From positions 335,231-399,230 of the forward strand of contig NZ_LMHM01000016.1 in the NCBI RefSeq assembly GCF_001427785.1: a stretch of 64,000 bases of DNA. Direction: 5' to 3'. This document shows positions 25,823-37,100 of the stretch, one piece after another. The DNA is from Lysobacter sp. Root690. Lineage in GTDB: Bacteria; Pseudomonadota; Gammaproteobacteria; Xanthomonadales; Xanthomonadaceae. Made by a program: the position numbers and the translations under genes. Positions within the stretch are counted from its first letter, which is position 1. Every line of letters begins with the position of its first letter. The notes below the pieces were generated by a model that worked only from the letters and a program-made list of their open reading frames with translations, made no database searches and had not been told where the DNA came from.

Positions 25823-25830
25823 TCGGGCGA
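25814..25830 (+). terminator. Short hairpin overlapping the permease stop codon
   Basis: TCGCCC and GGGCGA pair around TGATC. There is no T-run, so at most it attenuates transcription into the receptor gene. Confidence 0.25.
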
Positions 25831-25889
25831 CGCATCAGCCACCGCGCGGGTCCGCCGGCCCGAGTCGCCGTACAACCAGGAGCCAAGCA

Positions 25890-28589
25890 ATGAAGAAGCA
25901 TCCCAGCGATGTTCGACCGACCGGTATCGCCGTCGCGGTGGCCGCGGTCTTGATCGGTTGCGCCACCGCGCCGGTCATGGCCCAGTCCGGTGCGAGCGAA
26001 CAGGACCAACCGGTCGCGGCTGGGCAGGTCACTGCCGGGCAGGCCAACGCTGGCGAAACCAGAACCACCCTGGAAACCGTGCACGTTTCCGCCACCCGCA
26101 TCGAATCGGACCTATTGAAGACACCGGTCACCGTCACCGCCGTCAATCAGGAAGCATTGACCCGCGAAGGCATCCGCGACGTGCGCGGCCTGTCCGGCAC
26201 GATGCCCAATGTGCAGATCGCCTCCGGTCCGGATTCCGGCGTGCAGGTCAGCATCCGCGGCATCGGCGCCAACAACTTCACCGAGATCGGCGACCCGGCC
26301 GTGGGCCTGCACGTGGCCGGCCTGTACTCGCCGCGTCCGCAAGGCGCGCTGGCGCTGATGTTCGACGTCGACCAAGTCGAAGTGTTGCGCGGCCCGCAGG
26401 GCACATTGTTCGGCCGCAATTCCACTGGCGGCAGCATCAACATCATTCCGGCCAAGCCGCGCTTCGATTCCACCTTCGGCAGCGCCGAGCTGGACGTGGG
26501 CAGCTACAACCTGCGCCAGCTCAACCTGATCCAGAACATCGCGGTCAACGATCGCTTCGCTTTGCGTTTTTCCGCGACCAAGGTCGAGCGCGACGGCTGG
26601 ATCGATCAGCAGCAGGACTTCACCGACGTCAACATCCCCGAGCGCGGCTTCATCGCCGACGGCATCCCGGACGTGGACCAGCGCCGTAACCGCAAGGTCG
26701 GCCGCGACGAGTACTACTACAACCGCGACGAATGGGCGGCGCGCATCGCCGCGCGCTTTGCCTTCACCGACAACGTCGAGTGGCTGCTGGCCTACGAGAA
26801 ATTCCAGAACTCCGGCGCCGGCCAGGTCGGGCTGAAGGACTGCAAGCAGGCGGCCGGTACCCGCTTCGCCTGCCAGGGTGGCAAGTGGGACGTGAAGATC
26901 AACGTGCCCGGCAAGACCGACATGTCGATCGACACGGTGCGCTCCAACCTCAACTGGTTTCTCAGCGACAGCAACAGCCTCGAATACAGCGTGGCCTTCG
27001 CCACCCAGAAGCGCTCGCAGATCGCCGACGACGACGGCGGCTACCACGAGATCCCGTCGCAGGTCACCGCCACCTTGCCGGTACCGCACGAGGGCGACTG
27101 GGGCGTGTGGCCGGTGCGCGACAACACCTCCATCACTCTGGACTCGAAGTACAAGTCGGTGGTGCACGAACTGCAGTTCAAGCACCAGGGCGAACGCCTG
27201 AAGCTGGTGTCGGGCCTGTTCTGGATGCACGAGAAGAACTCGATCGACTACGCGCAAGAGTTGCTGGTGAACGCGCCGTTCGGCTACCCGATCAGCCAGT
27301 TCTACCATCAGCCCAACCGCCAGATCGACGCCAAGGCGATCTTCTCGCAGGCGGACTGGCGCTTCGCGCCGACCTGGACCGCGACGATCGGCGCGCGCTA
27401 CAGCCGCGACAAGAAGACCGATCGCGGCGGTCAGGTGTACGGCGGTTGGGATACCGAATCGACGGCCTACTACAACGGGCTGTACGACCCGGGCACGCCG
27501 GGCGAGCCGGGCTTTCGTCCGCACAACGGCCGCGACCTGAGCGAACGCATGGGGCCGTTCGGCGGGATCGGCGCCTACCAGCTGTGGGGACCGCCGGCCG
27601 AGAACGAACACTCCGAATCCTGGCGCAAGGTCACCTGGCGTCTGGGGCTGACCAAGGACCTGTCCGACGACGAAATCCTGTTCACCTCGCTGTCGACCGG
27701 TTACAAGGCCGGCGGCTTCGGCGACAAGGACGACAAATGCGGCGGCAAGGTCTGCATCGACGGTCCGGCCGGCCCGCAATACACCTTCTTCCCGTACGCG
27801 CCGGAAACCGTCACCAACTTCGAAGTCGGCTACAAGGGCCTGCTGCTGGACAAGCGCCTGAGCCTGTCGGTGACCGCCTTCTACAGCCGCTACAAGGACA
27901 TGCAGGTGACCGGCGACTTCTACGCCGCCAAGGTGCACGTCAACGAACCCTGCCCGGACTGGGATCCGACCTGCGACGTAATCAAGAAGTGGCAGACGGT
28001 CAATGTCGGCACGGTGAACATCCCGGGCGTCGAAGTCGAAGTCGATTATCTGGCCACGCCCAACACCCGCATCGGCGGCTTCTTCTCGTACATCAACAGC
28101 AAAATCAAGGACTACCCCACCTTCAGCGACGAATGGAACTGCGGCGTGCGCGAAGAGTTCGGCGCCCCGCCCTGCCCGCCGCCGTACAGCGGCTCCGACC
28201 CGACCTTGGCCGGCCGTCAGATCTACGACATTACCGGCCACCATCTGCCGATGACGCCGAAATTCACCGCCGGCGTCAACGTGTCGCACACCTTCAAGTT
28301 CGGCAACGGCTATGAACTGGTGCCGTGGCTGAGCGTGAAGTGGCAGGACAAGATGTACTTCACCTTGCGCAACCTCGACAACGCGCATGTGTCCGACGCG
28401 CAGGAGGCCTATGCGACGGTCGATGCCAGCCTGAGCCTGAAGTCGCCGTCGTTCTGGCGCACCGAACTGTATGTGCTCAACGCCACCGACAAGATGACCA
28501 AGAACTGGGCCGACGACGCCGGCGGCTTCATCCGCGCCTACTGGAACGACCCGCGCACGGTCGGTCTGCGGGTTCGCTTCGACTACTGA
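25890..28589 (+). CDS. TonB-dependent outer-membrane receptor
   Basis: 899 residues from ATG 25890, which has CCAGGAG 7 nt upstream; the frame is open further upstream but overlaps the permease gene. A signal peptide with a hydrophobic core (AVAVAAVLIGCATA) is followed by a TonB-box-like segment (ETVHVSATR, about residue 65). Then come the plug (VLRGPQGTLFGRNSTGGSIN) and a long beta-barrel ending in an aromatic residue (RVRFDY). Receptors in such loci import oligosaccharides. With GH9, kinase and permease it completes a carbohydrate-utilisation set. Import of a siderophore or of a product of the adjacent NRPS clusters cannot be excluded. Confidence 0.92.
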   Translation: MKKHPSDVRPTGIAVAVAAVLIGCATAPVMAQSGASEQDQPVAAGQVTAGQANAGETRTTLETVHVSATRIESDLLKTPVTVTAVNQEALTREGIRDVRGLSGTMPNVQIASGPDSGVQVSIRGIGANNFTEIGDPAVGLHVAGLYSPRPQGALALMFDVDQVEVLRGPQGTLFGRNSTGGSINIIPAKPRFDSTFGSAELDVGSYNLRQLNLIQNIAVNDRFALRFSATKVERDGWIDQQQDFTDVNIPERGFIADGIPDVDQRRNRKVGRDEYYYNRDEWAARIAARFAFTDNVEWLLAYEKFQNSGAGQVGLKDCKQAAGTRFACQGGKWDVKINVPGKTDMSIDTVRSNLNWFLSDSNSLEYSVAFATQKRSQIADDDGGYHEIPSQVTATLPVPHEGDWGVWPVRDNTSITLDSKYKSVVHELQFKHQGERLKLVSGLFWMHEKNSIDYAQELLVNAPFGYPISQFYHQPNRQIDAKAIFSQADWRFAPTWTATIGARYSRDKKTDRGGQVYGGWDTESTAYYNGLYDPGTPGEPGFRPHNGRDLSERMGPFGGIGAYQLWGPPAENEHSESWRKVTWRLGLTKDLSDDEILFTSLSTGYKAGGFGDKDDKCGGKVCIDGPAGPQYTFFPYAPETVTNFEVGYKGLLLDKRLSLSVTAFYSRYKDMQVTGDFYAAKVHVNEPCPDWDPTCDVIKKWQTVNVGTVNIPGVEVEVDYLATPNTRIGGFFSYINSKIKDYPTFSDEWNCGVREEFGAPPCPPPYSGSDPTLAGRQIYDITGHHLPMTPKFTAGVNVSHTFKFGNGYELVPWLSVKWQDKMYFTLRNLDNAHVSDAQEAYATVDASLSLKSPSFWRTELYVLNATDKMTKNWADDAGGFIRAYWNDPRTVGLRVRFDY

Positions 28590-28612
28590 TCGTTGTTGTC
28601 AAAGCCAGAAGG

Positions 28613-28642
28613 CCCTCTCCCCTTCTTGTCCTGGGGAGAGGG
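28613..28642 (+). terminator. Strong hairpin after the TonB receptor gene
   Basis: CCCTCTCCCC and GGGGAGAGGG form a perfect 10-bp stem with a 10-nt loop, 24 nt after the stop. It resembles the palindromic intergenic repeats common in this bacterial group. There is no strong T-run. Confidence 0.5.
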
Positions 28643-28748
28643 ACTTGGCCCCGTTCGCGCCATCGGCCGCCAGTTTCGCGAGTCGCAAATGGCGATCGCG
28701 CGCCATCCGTGCAATCCTCCAGGCTTCCCGATGCCGCTTGAGGCAAGC

Positions 28749-29711
28749 ATGAGCACAACGGAATACGCGCGCCTGTTCGAGGGCCTCATCGCCCCTTTGT
28801 CGGAACAGGAATTCAAGGCCACGGCATGGCCGGCGGGCCTGCATATTTCGCATGAACCCAAGCCAGGACTGGCCGCGCTGCTCGCGCAGCCGGAACTGTG
28901 CGATATCGAGTCGTTCTGCGCGATCGGCAACGACGGCGGCATCCATATCAACTACACACGCGAAGAGCGTTTCAGGATCGAGCTCAATGCCGATCCGGCG
29001 CACGCCATCGAGCAGTTCCATGCCGGCAATACCATCCAGATCCTCGATCTGAAGACCGACGAGATCCGCCGCTGGAACCGCGCCCTGGACGTCGCGCTCG
29101 GCCTGATTCCCGGCACCACCCTGGTCAATGCGTTCACCTCGCTGCGCGGCAAGGGCATCCCGTGGCATTGGGATTCGCAGGAGGTGTTCGTGGTCCAGGT
29201 GCGTGGCCGCAAACTGTGGCATGTGGCGCCCAACGATTACGTCGAATGGCCCACCATCAATGGCATGCCCACACAGTCGCCGTCGCGGGAAATGGCGTTC
29301 CAGCTCAAGGACCCCACCCGGCCGATCCTCGAACCCGAACAGTGGCGGTCGGTGGAGATGCTGCCCGGCTCGGTGATGTACATGCCGCGCGGCTACTGGC
29401 ACAAGGTCGAGCAGAACCTGGAGGAGAGCCTGCATCTGGTCCTGCAGGTGCGGCTGCCGTCGTGGCGCGACCTGTTCCGCTTCATGCTCGACAACGCGCC
29501 GCCACTGTACGACCTGGACTGGCGTCGGCCGACCTCGGCGCTGAGTCCGGACAATCTGGCCACGATGGCGCCGCGCGAATTCAAGGAGCGGCTGGAATCG
29601 CTGGAGCGTCTGGCCGGGGGCGGCGCGTTGATGGCGATGGCGCAGCAGTTCTCGAGCATCATCGACGGTGGCGGCCTGTATAAGGACATCGCTCCGCAGA
29701 TGAAGTATTGA
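28749..29711 (+). CDS. JmjC/cupin-4-type 2-oxoglutarate oxygenase
   Basis: 320 residues. The cupin core shows the iron facial triad as HWD (H140, D142, in IPWHWDSQE) and H218 (YWHKVEQN). Relatives include ribosomal-protein hydroxylases (RoxA/YcfD) and tailoring hydroxylases; the substrate here is unknown. ATG 28749 has GAGG 5 nt upstream; an in-frame ATG at 28731 is a weaker alternative. It follows the TonB receptor after a hairpin and faces the thioesterase gene of the second cluster, so it could act on that peptide or belong to the sugar locus. Confidence 0.78.
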   Translation: MSTTEYARLFEGLIAPLSEQEFKATAWPAGLHISHEPKPGLAALLAQPELCDIESFCAIGNDGGIHINYTREERFRIELNADPAHAIEQFHAGNTIQILDLKTDEIRRWNRALDVALGLIPGTTLVNAFTSLRGKGIPWHWDSQEVFVVQVRGRKLWHVAPNDYVEWPTINGMPTQSPSREMAFQLKDPTRPILEPEQWRSVEMLPGSVMYMPRGYWHKVEQNLEESLHLVLQVRLPSWRDLFRFMLDNAPPLYDLDWRRPTSALSPDNLATMAPREFKERLESLERLAGGGALMAMAQQFSSIIDGGGLYKDIAPQMKY

Positions 29712-29735
29712 TCGCGGCTTGAGGCATCGATGCGT

Positions 29736-29751
29736 CCTGCCCGTCGGCAGG
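29736..29751 (+). terminator. Hairpin downstream of the JmjC gene
   Basis: CCTGCC and GGCAGG pair perfectly around CGTC, 25 nt after the stop codon. No T-run. Confidence 0.35.
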
Positions 29752-29804
29752 GTGCTGGCGCGTTACTGTCGCGCCACGGCATCAATGCGCGATCGCACTC
29801 GATG

Positions 29805-29828
29805 AAGGCGCGCCCCGCGGCGCGCCTT
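29805..29828. terminator. Bidirectional terminator-like hairpin between convergent genes
   Basis: AAGGCGCGCC and GGCGCGCCTT form a perfect 10-bp stem with a CCGC loop, 4 nt from the end of the thioesterase gene. It probably ends the long leftward operon and blocks read-through from the JmjC side. Confidence 0.6.
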
Positions 29829-29831
29829 GGA

Positions 29832-31133
29832 TCAAGCGCTCAATCCCAGACGATCGGCCAATGCATTCGCATGCTGTCCGCGGATACCGGTCATGTGGTT
29901 GCCGCCCCCGCGAATCAACTGCACGCGCGGCGCATGCCGCAGCCAGCCCGAACGCATCCGCTCGGCTTCCTCGTCGTTGCCGGCGGCATCGAGGTCGGGG
30001 TCGGTCATATAGACCACCCGAAGCACACCGTCGTACTCGCCCGCGGGCCGGTAGTGGGTGCGCAGGCAAGCGGCGAACATGCGCAGCGCTCCGAGCATCG
30101 ATGCGGGATCCGAGCGCGCCGGCATCAGCCCCACCTCGGCCATGCGCCGATGCACCAGATGCATCCGCGCCGACGCCGGCAACGGCCGCAGCCTGGCCGC
30201 GTCGATGCCGAGCGGCTGATCGGTCGACAACTGCACCAGGGCGATCCAGCGCAGCAGCACGTCCAGTTCGTCGCACTCGGCCATGGCCGGATCGGAAGTC
30301 GGAGGTCTCGAATCGAGCAGGTCGACGCTGGCGAGCGTCCTGCCCTGCTCGCGCAGCCGCAACGCCACCGCGAACGCGATCCATCCGCCGAAGGAATGGC
30401 CGACCAGCCGGATCGGACCCTGCGGCGCCGCCTGCAGCACCTGCGGCAGAATCGATGCCGCGGCCGTTTCCACCGACGTGCATGGTGGCTCGATGCCATC
30501 CAGTCCGCGCGGCTGCAGGCCGATCACGCTGGCCTGCGGATGCGCGGCCTGGGCCAGATCCAGCAGGCTGACGATGCTCGCGCCCGCGCCCGGAATGCAG
30601 AACACCGGCGCGCGCAGGGGACCGCCGATCTTGAGCGGAATCGATTGCGTCGCCGCCGGTGGCGTCGGCAGCGGCGGCGCGGCGCGCGTGCCGGCGATCC
30701 AGCCGGCGACATCGGGTTCGTCGTGCGCGCAGCGCAGGGTCGGCAGCATCGCCGGCTCCGGCGGCGTCCATGCCTCGCACGCCGCTTGCAGGCGATCGGT
30801 CGCCGCATCTGCGTCTGCTTGAGTCGAGTGCGCCGGAAGCGCGGCGTCGGGCACCACCGCCACGCAATGCAACGGCAGATCGCGTCCGAGCATCTCGAGC
30901 GCGAGCGCCTGGGCGAAGATGCCGGCGCGGTCGCCCAGACCGACCAGCACGCAGGCCGCGTGAACACCGCGCGCATGCAGATCGGCCAGCAGCGCCTTGG
31001 CCATGCCGGGCAAGGTGGTCGCCTCGCCGCGATCCGGTATCTGGATCGCGATGGTGGCGTCCGCGGACGCGATCGCGATCGGCGACTCCGCGCGCTCGTG
31101 CAACACGATCATCGTGCCGGTGGTTGCATTCAT
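29832..31133 (-). CDS. Thioesterase (alpha/beta hydrolase) of the second NRPS cluster
   Basis: 433 residues. The ATG overlaps the stop of the upstream NRPS as ATGA, implying translational coupling. The C-terminal domain (from about residue 170) is an NRPS-type thioesterase with nucleophile Ser247 in GHSFGG, an Asp in LLDSRPP and a His in GGNHMTG. The N-terminal about 170 residues are extra for a stand-alone enzyme. Their segment LVGLGDRAGIFAQALALEML looks like a degraded copy of the nucleophile region without the Ser, suggesting a decayed first domain of a tandem thioesterase (inference). The upstream synthetase has no thioesterase of its own, so this protein is the likely release or cyclisation enzyme, acting in trans. 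Confidence 0.85.
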   Translation of the reverse strand: MNATTGTMIVLHERAESPIAIASADATIAIQIPDRGEATTLPGMAKALLADLHARGVHAACVLVGLGDRAGIFAQALALEMLGRDLPLHCVAVVPDAALPAHSTQADADAATDRLQAACEAWTPPEPAMLPTLRCAHDEPDVAGWIAGTRAAPPLPTPPAATQSIPLKIGGPLRAPVFCIPGAGASIVSLLDLAQAAHPQASVIGLQPRGLDGIEPPCTSVETAAASILPQVLQAAPQGPIRLVGHSFGGWIAFAVALRLREQGRTLASVDLLDSRPPTSDPAMAECDELDVLLRWIALVQLSTDQPLGIDAARLRPLPASARMHLVHRRMAEVGLMPARSDPASMLGALRMFAACLRTHYRPAGEYDGVLRVVYMTDPDLDAAGNDEEAERMRSGWLRHAPRVQLIRGGGNHMTGIRGQHANALADRLGLSA

Positions 31134-34100
31134 GCGCTTACCTCGTTGTTCGCGACAGTCGTCGACGCGTCGCCGTCTAAACCGGCATCGATCGCGATCG
31201 ACGACAGCGCACGCTCGGGATCGCTCGCGAGCGCCGCGACCAGATTCGCCATCGCGGTCTGCATCATCATGCACACCGCGGCGGGATCGATCCCGGCCAC
31301 GCACTGCACGCTGACGACGAAGCCGTGGCCGGCGCCCTGATCGTCGACCGAGACCGCGACCGGATAATTGGTGCGTTCCTCGCCGAGGACCAGTTCGATG
31401 CCCTGCCAGGTCTCGCGCGCACGCGCCAATTGCTGCGCATCGCCGATCGGGCTGTGGCGATAATTGAACAATGTATTGAACAGCGGCGAGCGCGAACCCG
31501 TCGGGCTGCATCGCTGCGCCAGCGCCAACGGCGCCTGCTCGTGGCGCAGGATCGCGCTCAATTCGCCGAACGCCAGTTCCACCGCCGCGCGCAGGCTCAG
31601 GCCGTCCAGTTGGAACCGGACCGGCAAGGTGTTGATGAACACGCCCATCGCGCGTCCGGAACCGCGGATGCCCTGCAGGCGGCCGGACAAAACCGTGCCG
31701 AAGGCGACGTCGCCGCTGCCCGTGAGCACCGACAGGCAGCGCGCCCACGCGATGTGGAACAGCACCGCCGGCGCGACCCCGAGCCGCTGCGCATTCGCGC
31801 GCACGCCGGCGGCCAGGGCCGGCGATACCGGCTCGTGCACCGCGACCACGCTGTGGCCGCTGCCGCGCACCTCGGGCACGCCGAACACGATCGTCGGCTC
31901 GACGAAATCGGCGAAGCGTTCCTCGAAGTAACGCCGCTGTTCGGCCGCTGAGGTGGAGCGTTGCGCGGCGATGAAGTCGCGGTACGGCGCAGGCGGCTGC
32001 AACAGATCGGCGCGATCGCGCAGCAACAGATCGACCTCACCCAGGATCAGGTTCTGGCTGACGTGATCGCTGACCATGTGATGCACCAGGATGGCCAGCA
32101 GCCAACCGTCCGCGGCATTGCCCGGATCGCGTGCGTAACGCGCCTCCAGCAGTGGCGCGATGCGCAGGTCCTTGCGCGCCACTCTTGGATCGGTCAGGCG
32201 GAACATCTGCTCGGTGCCGTCTTCCGCGGCGTCCAGTTGCAGTTCGATTGCCGGCAACTGTGCGCGACGCTGGACCACCTGCACCGGTTGCAGCAGCGAC
32301 TCCCAATGCACGCCCGTGCGCAGCGCATCGTGGCGGTCGATCACGTGCTGCAGATGGGCGAGCAGGCTGTCCAGGCGCGCGCGGCCGTCGATGCGAACCA
32401 CGTAGCGTAACAGGTACGGATCGCCTTCGCGCTGGATCAGATGATGGAACAGGATACCGGTCTGCAAGGTTCCCAGCGGATACACATCCTGGATGTTGTC
32501 GGCGCCGCCCGGCACCGCGGCGACCAGCGCGTCGATGTCGGCCTGATCCATGTCCACCAGCGGCAACAGCGCGGGCACGATCCGCTGCGCGCCGGCCTGC
32601 AGCGGATTGGATGGCGCGGATGCGACGTCGCTATCGGCGGTCGATGCCTCAATTGCGCGCGCGGCCAGCTCGGCGAGTCGCGGAACCGCGAACACCGTCT
32701 GCACGTCCAGCACGATGCCCTGCTCGCGCAACCGCTCGATCATGCCGACGATCATCAGCGAGTGACCGCCGAGTTCGAAGAAGTGATCGTCGCGGCCGAC
32801 CCGCTCGACCCCGAGCATCTCCGACCAGATCGCGGCGATCGCCGATTCGACGCCCGCGGCCGGCGCGGCATAGGCCACCAGGCCGGCGGCGCCGGTCGGC
32901 GCCGGTAGCGCGGCTTTGTCCAGCTTGCCGCTGGCCAGCAGCGGAATCGATTCCAGCGCGACGAACGCCGCGGGCAGCATGTACTCAGGGAGCCGTGCGG
33001 CCAGAGCGTCGCGCAGGCCGCGCGTATCCATGGCTTGGTCGCTGGCCAGCACCACGTACGCGACGATGCGAGGCTCGCCGTCGCCGTCCCGGCGCACCGT
33101 CACCGCCGCGTCGCGTACGGCGGAACACGCCAACAACGCCGCCTCGATCTCGCCCAGTTCGATGCGATAGCCGCGCAGCTTGGTCTGGCCGTCGTCGCGG
33201 CCGAGGAATTCCAGATGCCCGTCGTGGCGCCAACGCGCGATGTCGCCACTGCGGTACCAGCGCGATCCATCGGCGTCGCGCAGGAACTTCTCGTCGGTCA
33301 GCGCGGGCCGGTCGAGATAACCACGAGCCACGCCGTCGCCGCCGATCCACAACTCGCCGGCCGCGCCCACCGGCGCGGTCTGGCCGTAAGCGTCGACGAC
33401 GCGCACCCGCACACCGGCGATCGGCCGGCCGATGCCGCCGTCCCAGGCCTGCGCGGCGGCCGCGCAGTCCAGCGCATGGGCGGTGGCGTACACGGTCGCC
33501 TCGGTCGGGCCGTAGGTATTGAGCCAGCGCGTCGCCGCTGTCGCCGGCAAGTCGCGCCATTGCGCCAACGCGGCGGGCTCGGCTTTCTCGCCGCCGACCA
33601 CCACCAGACGCAGATCCGATCCGATCGCCGGACGATCCAGATCGCCGCGCGTCGACGCCTGCACCCAGCGATGCCAGAACGCGGTCGGCAAATCGGCCAC
33701 GCTGATCCGTTGATCGCGCAGGAACCGTTCGAAATCCGCGTCGGGCACGACCAGCGCCGCGGGACGCACGACGATCGTCGCGCCCGCCCACAACGCCGGG
33801 AATATCTCCTCGACCGACGTGTCGAAGCTGCACGAGGCGTAGTGCATGACCCGGTCCTCGGCGCTCAGCCCGCACCGGATCAGGTGATTGCGGATCAGAT
33901 GGACCACGTTGCGATGTTCGACCACGACGCCCTTGGGCCGACCGGTCGAACCGGAGGTGTAGATCACGTAGGCGGCGTCGGATGCGGACGCGGCGGCATC
34001 CATATCGCTCAAGGTATCCATCGCTTCGATCGGTGCGCAGGCGTCTTCGATCAGTAGCAGCGGAATATCTTCGCCGCCGGCCACCCTGCCCCACCGCTCC

Positions 34101-37100
34101 ATGATCGCGGCCTGCGCGATCGCCACCGCCGGGCCGCAGTCGGCCAGCATGTCGGCGATGCGCGCATCCGGGTACACCGGATCGATCGGCACGTACGCGG
34201 CGCCGGCCTTCAACACGCCGAGCATGGCGACGATCTGGTCCGCGCCGCGGCCCATGACCAGCGCAACGTAACGTCCCGGCCCCGCGCCGAGCGCGCGCAG
34301 GCGCCGGGCGACGCGTTCGGCGCCTGCATCGAGTTCGGCATAGCTCAGGCGCCGTTCGCCGTCGACGATCGCATCGCTGTCGGGGCACGCGCGCACGCGC
34401 GCTTCCACGCCGGCGTGAACGGTCGCGGGCGCGTCGTCGTCGGGCAACGTGGGACCTTGCTCCCACCCACGCAATCGCTCGGCTTCATCGGGCGCGTACA
34501 GTCGGTGCGCGGCGTGATCGGCATCGGGCCGGCTCACCAGCGCGCCGATCGCCTCGCGCAGATAGCCGGCGATGCGCGCGGCCTGCGTCGGCGACAACCG
34601 CGCGGGATCCACGATCACCTGCAGCAGCAAACGTCCGCCGGTATGCGAGAACGATACGTCGAGCGGATAACCGGTCCACTCGTGGACGCGCGATCCCAAC
34701 AGCCGCAGGCCCGCGTTCTCCAGAGCATCGTAGGCGTGGAAGTTGACGTAGTTGAAGATCGTCTCGAACAAGGCTTCGCCGCCCTGCTCGCGGTGCAGGC
34801 GGAAGTATGGGTAGTAGCGATGTTCGATCGCGCCGAGTTCGGCTTCGCGCACCTGCAGCACCAGGTCGCGCCAGCGGCCCGGCGCCATGCGCGCGCGCAG
34901 CGGCAGCGTGTTGAGAAACAGGCCCAGCGCGCGGTCGCCGTCGGCGCTTTCCGGCCGCACATTGGAGACCAGCCCGGTGGTGACGTCCTGGCCGCCGCAT
35001 AGCGAGGCCAGCACGCGCAGATGGACGCTCAGCAGCAGCGTCCGCACCGGCACGCCCAGGGTATTGGCGAGATCGCGCAGGCCTCGTTCGTGATCGGCGG
35101 AGATCTCAAGCGCTTCGGCATGGTAGCTGCCCGATGCATGCGCGCCGGCGTCATGAGCCGGCAGCACACCGCGCTGGAAGCCCTCCAGCGCGCTGCGCCA
35201 GAACGCCGCCTGGCGCGGATCGTCCAATGCCGCCTGTTCCAGCGCCACCGCGTCGGCCGGCGACACTTGCAATCGCCGCGGTTCCGGCTGACCGGTGTCG
35301 CCGCCCGTGAGTGCACGCAAATAACCGGCGAACACTTCGGTCTGCATCAGCGCCACGCTCCATCCATCCAGGATCGCGTGGTGGAAACTCATCGTGTACT
35401 GGATGCGACGCTCGTCGAGCCGGTGCACGAACACCCGCCACAGCGGCGGCCGTTCGAGATCGAAGTCGCGGCCGCGCTCGCGCGCGACGAACGCGGCGAC
35501 GGTGGCGGCGCGCGCGTTGGCGTCCTGAGGCCGCAGATCGACGACCTCCAGCGGCACGGGCGCCCGCGCGTGAACCAGTTGCAGCGGCTCGCTGTAGCCG
35601 CCATGGACGAAACCGGTGCGCAACGCAGGATGACGGCGCATCGCCGCGTCCAGCGCTTCGCGCATGCTGGTTTCGCTCCAGCCCGGCAATTCGAGTTCGT
35701 AGCTGAAAACGTCGTGATAGGCACCCTCGGCGCGGGCGAGTTGGGCGTGGAAGATCATGCCCTGTTGCAGCAGGGTCGCCGCATAGGCCGCTTCGATGCC
35801 GTCGGGCAGGCGCGCGGTGTCGGCGGCTGTCAATGCGCGTGGCCGCAGACGCTCGGTCGAGGCTTCGACGCTGCGCACGCCCGGCGAGAGTTCGGCGATC
35901 GTCGGCGTGCGGAACAGATCGGCGATGGAGAATTCCATCGCCTGCTCGCGCGCCTTGGCGACCACGGCGATGCTGCGTATCGAATCGCCGCCGAGTTCAA
36001 AGAAATTATCGTGACGCCCGACGCGCGACACGTTCAGCACCTGCGACCAGATGCGCGCCAGCGCTTGTTCGGCTTCGCCTTCGGGCTCGGCGTAGTCGCG
36101 TTGCGCGTACGCCACCGAGTCCGGTGCCGGCAGACGGCTGCGGTCGAGCTTGCCGTTCGCGCTCAGCGGCCACTCGGCCACTGCCACGTAGAGCGCCGGC
36201 ACCATGTATTCGGGCAGTCGTTCGCTCAGCATCTGTCGTAGCGCGGCCACCTGCAGCGGCTCGCCTTCGACGTAAGCCACGAGTCGCGGCTCGCCGCTAC
36301 CGTCGGCATGCGCGCACAACACCGCCTCGCGGACGCCCTCGCACTGGCGCAGCGCGGTTTCGATCTCGCCCAGCTCGATGCGGAAGCCGCGCAGTTTTAC
36401 CTGGAAATCGTTACGGCCCAGATATTCCAGTGCGCCGTCTTCGCGCCAACGGCCCAGATCGCCAGTGCGGTACAGGCGGTCGCCCGCGACGAACGGACTG
36501 TCGATGAATCGCTGCGATGTCAGTTCGGGCTGGTTCCAATAACCGCGACCCACTTGCACGCCGCCAATGTACAGCTCGCCAACCGCGCCCAGCGGTACCG
36601 GCCGCAAGCCGCTGTCCAGCACATACATCCGCACGTTCGGTGCTGGACGTCCGATCGGAACCGCGCCGCTGTCGCCAGCCTCGCAGGTCCACCACGTCAC
36701 GTCGACTGCGGCTTCGGTCGGACCGTACAGGTTGTGCAAGGCGACCTGCGGATACGCCGACAGGAATCGGTCGCGCAGTTCGCCGCTCAGCGCTTCGCCG
36801 CTGCACAGCACCGCACGCACGTTCGACAGCGAACCCTCGCGTCCATGCCGAAGATACGCATCCAGCATCGAAGGCACGAAGTGCAGCACGGTCGTGCCGC
36901 TGCGTTCGATCAGTTCGCTCAGATACGCCGGGTCCTGATGGCCGCCTGGACGCGCCAGCACCAAGCGCGCACCGACCGACCACGTAAGGAAGAACTCCCA
37001 CACCGATACGTCGAAACCGAACGGCGTCTTTTGCAGCACGCGGTCGTTCGGGCCTACACCAAACACTTCGCGCGCCCATTGCAGACGGTTGCATACCCCG

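Noticed and set aside
26112-28388. 758-codon minus-strand frame
   Set aside because: Shadow of the TonB receptor gene, which has signal peptide, plug and barrel on the other strand.
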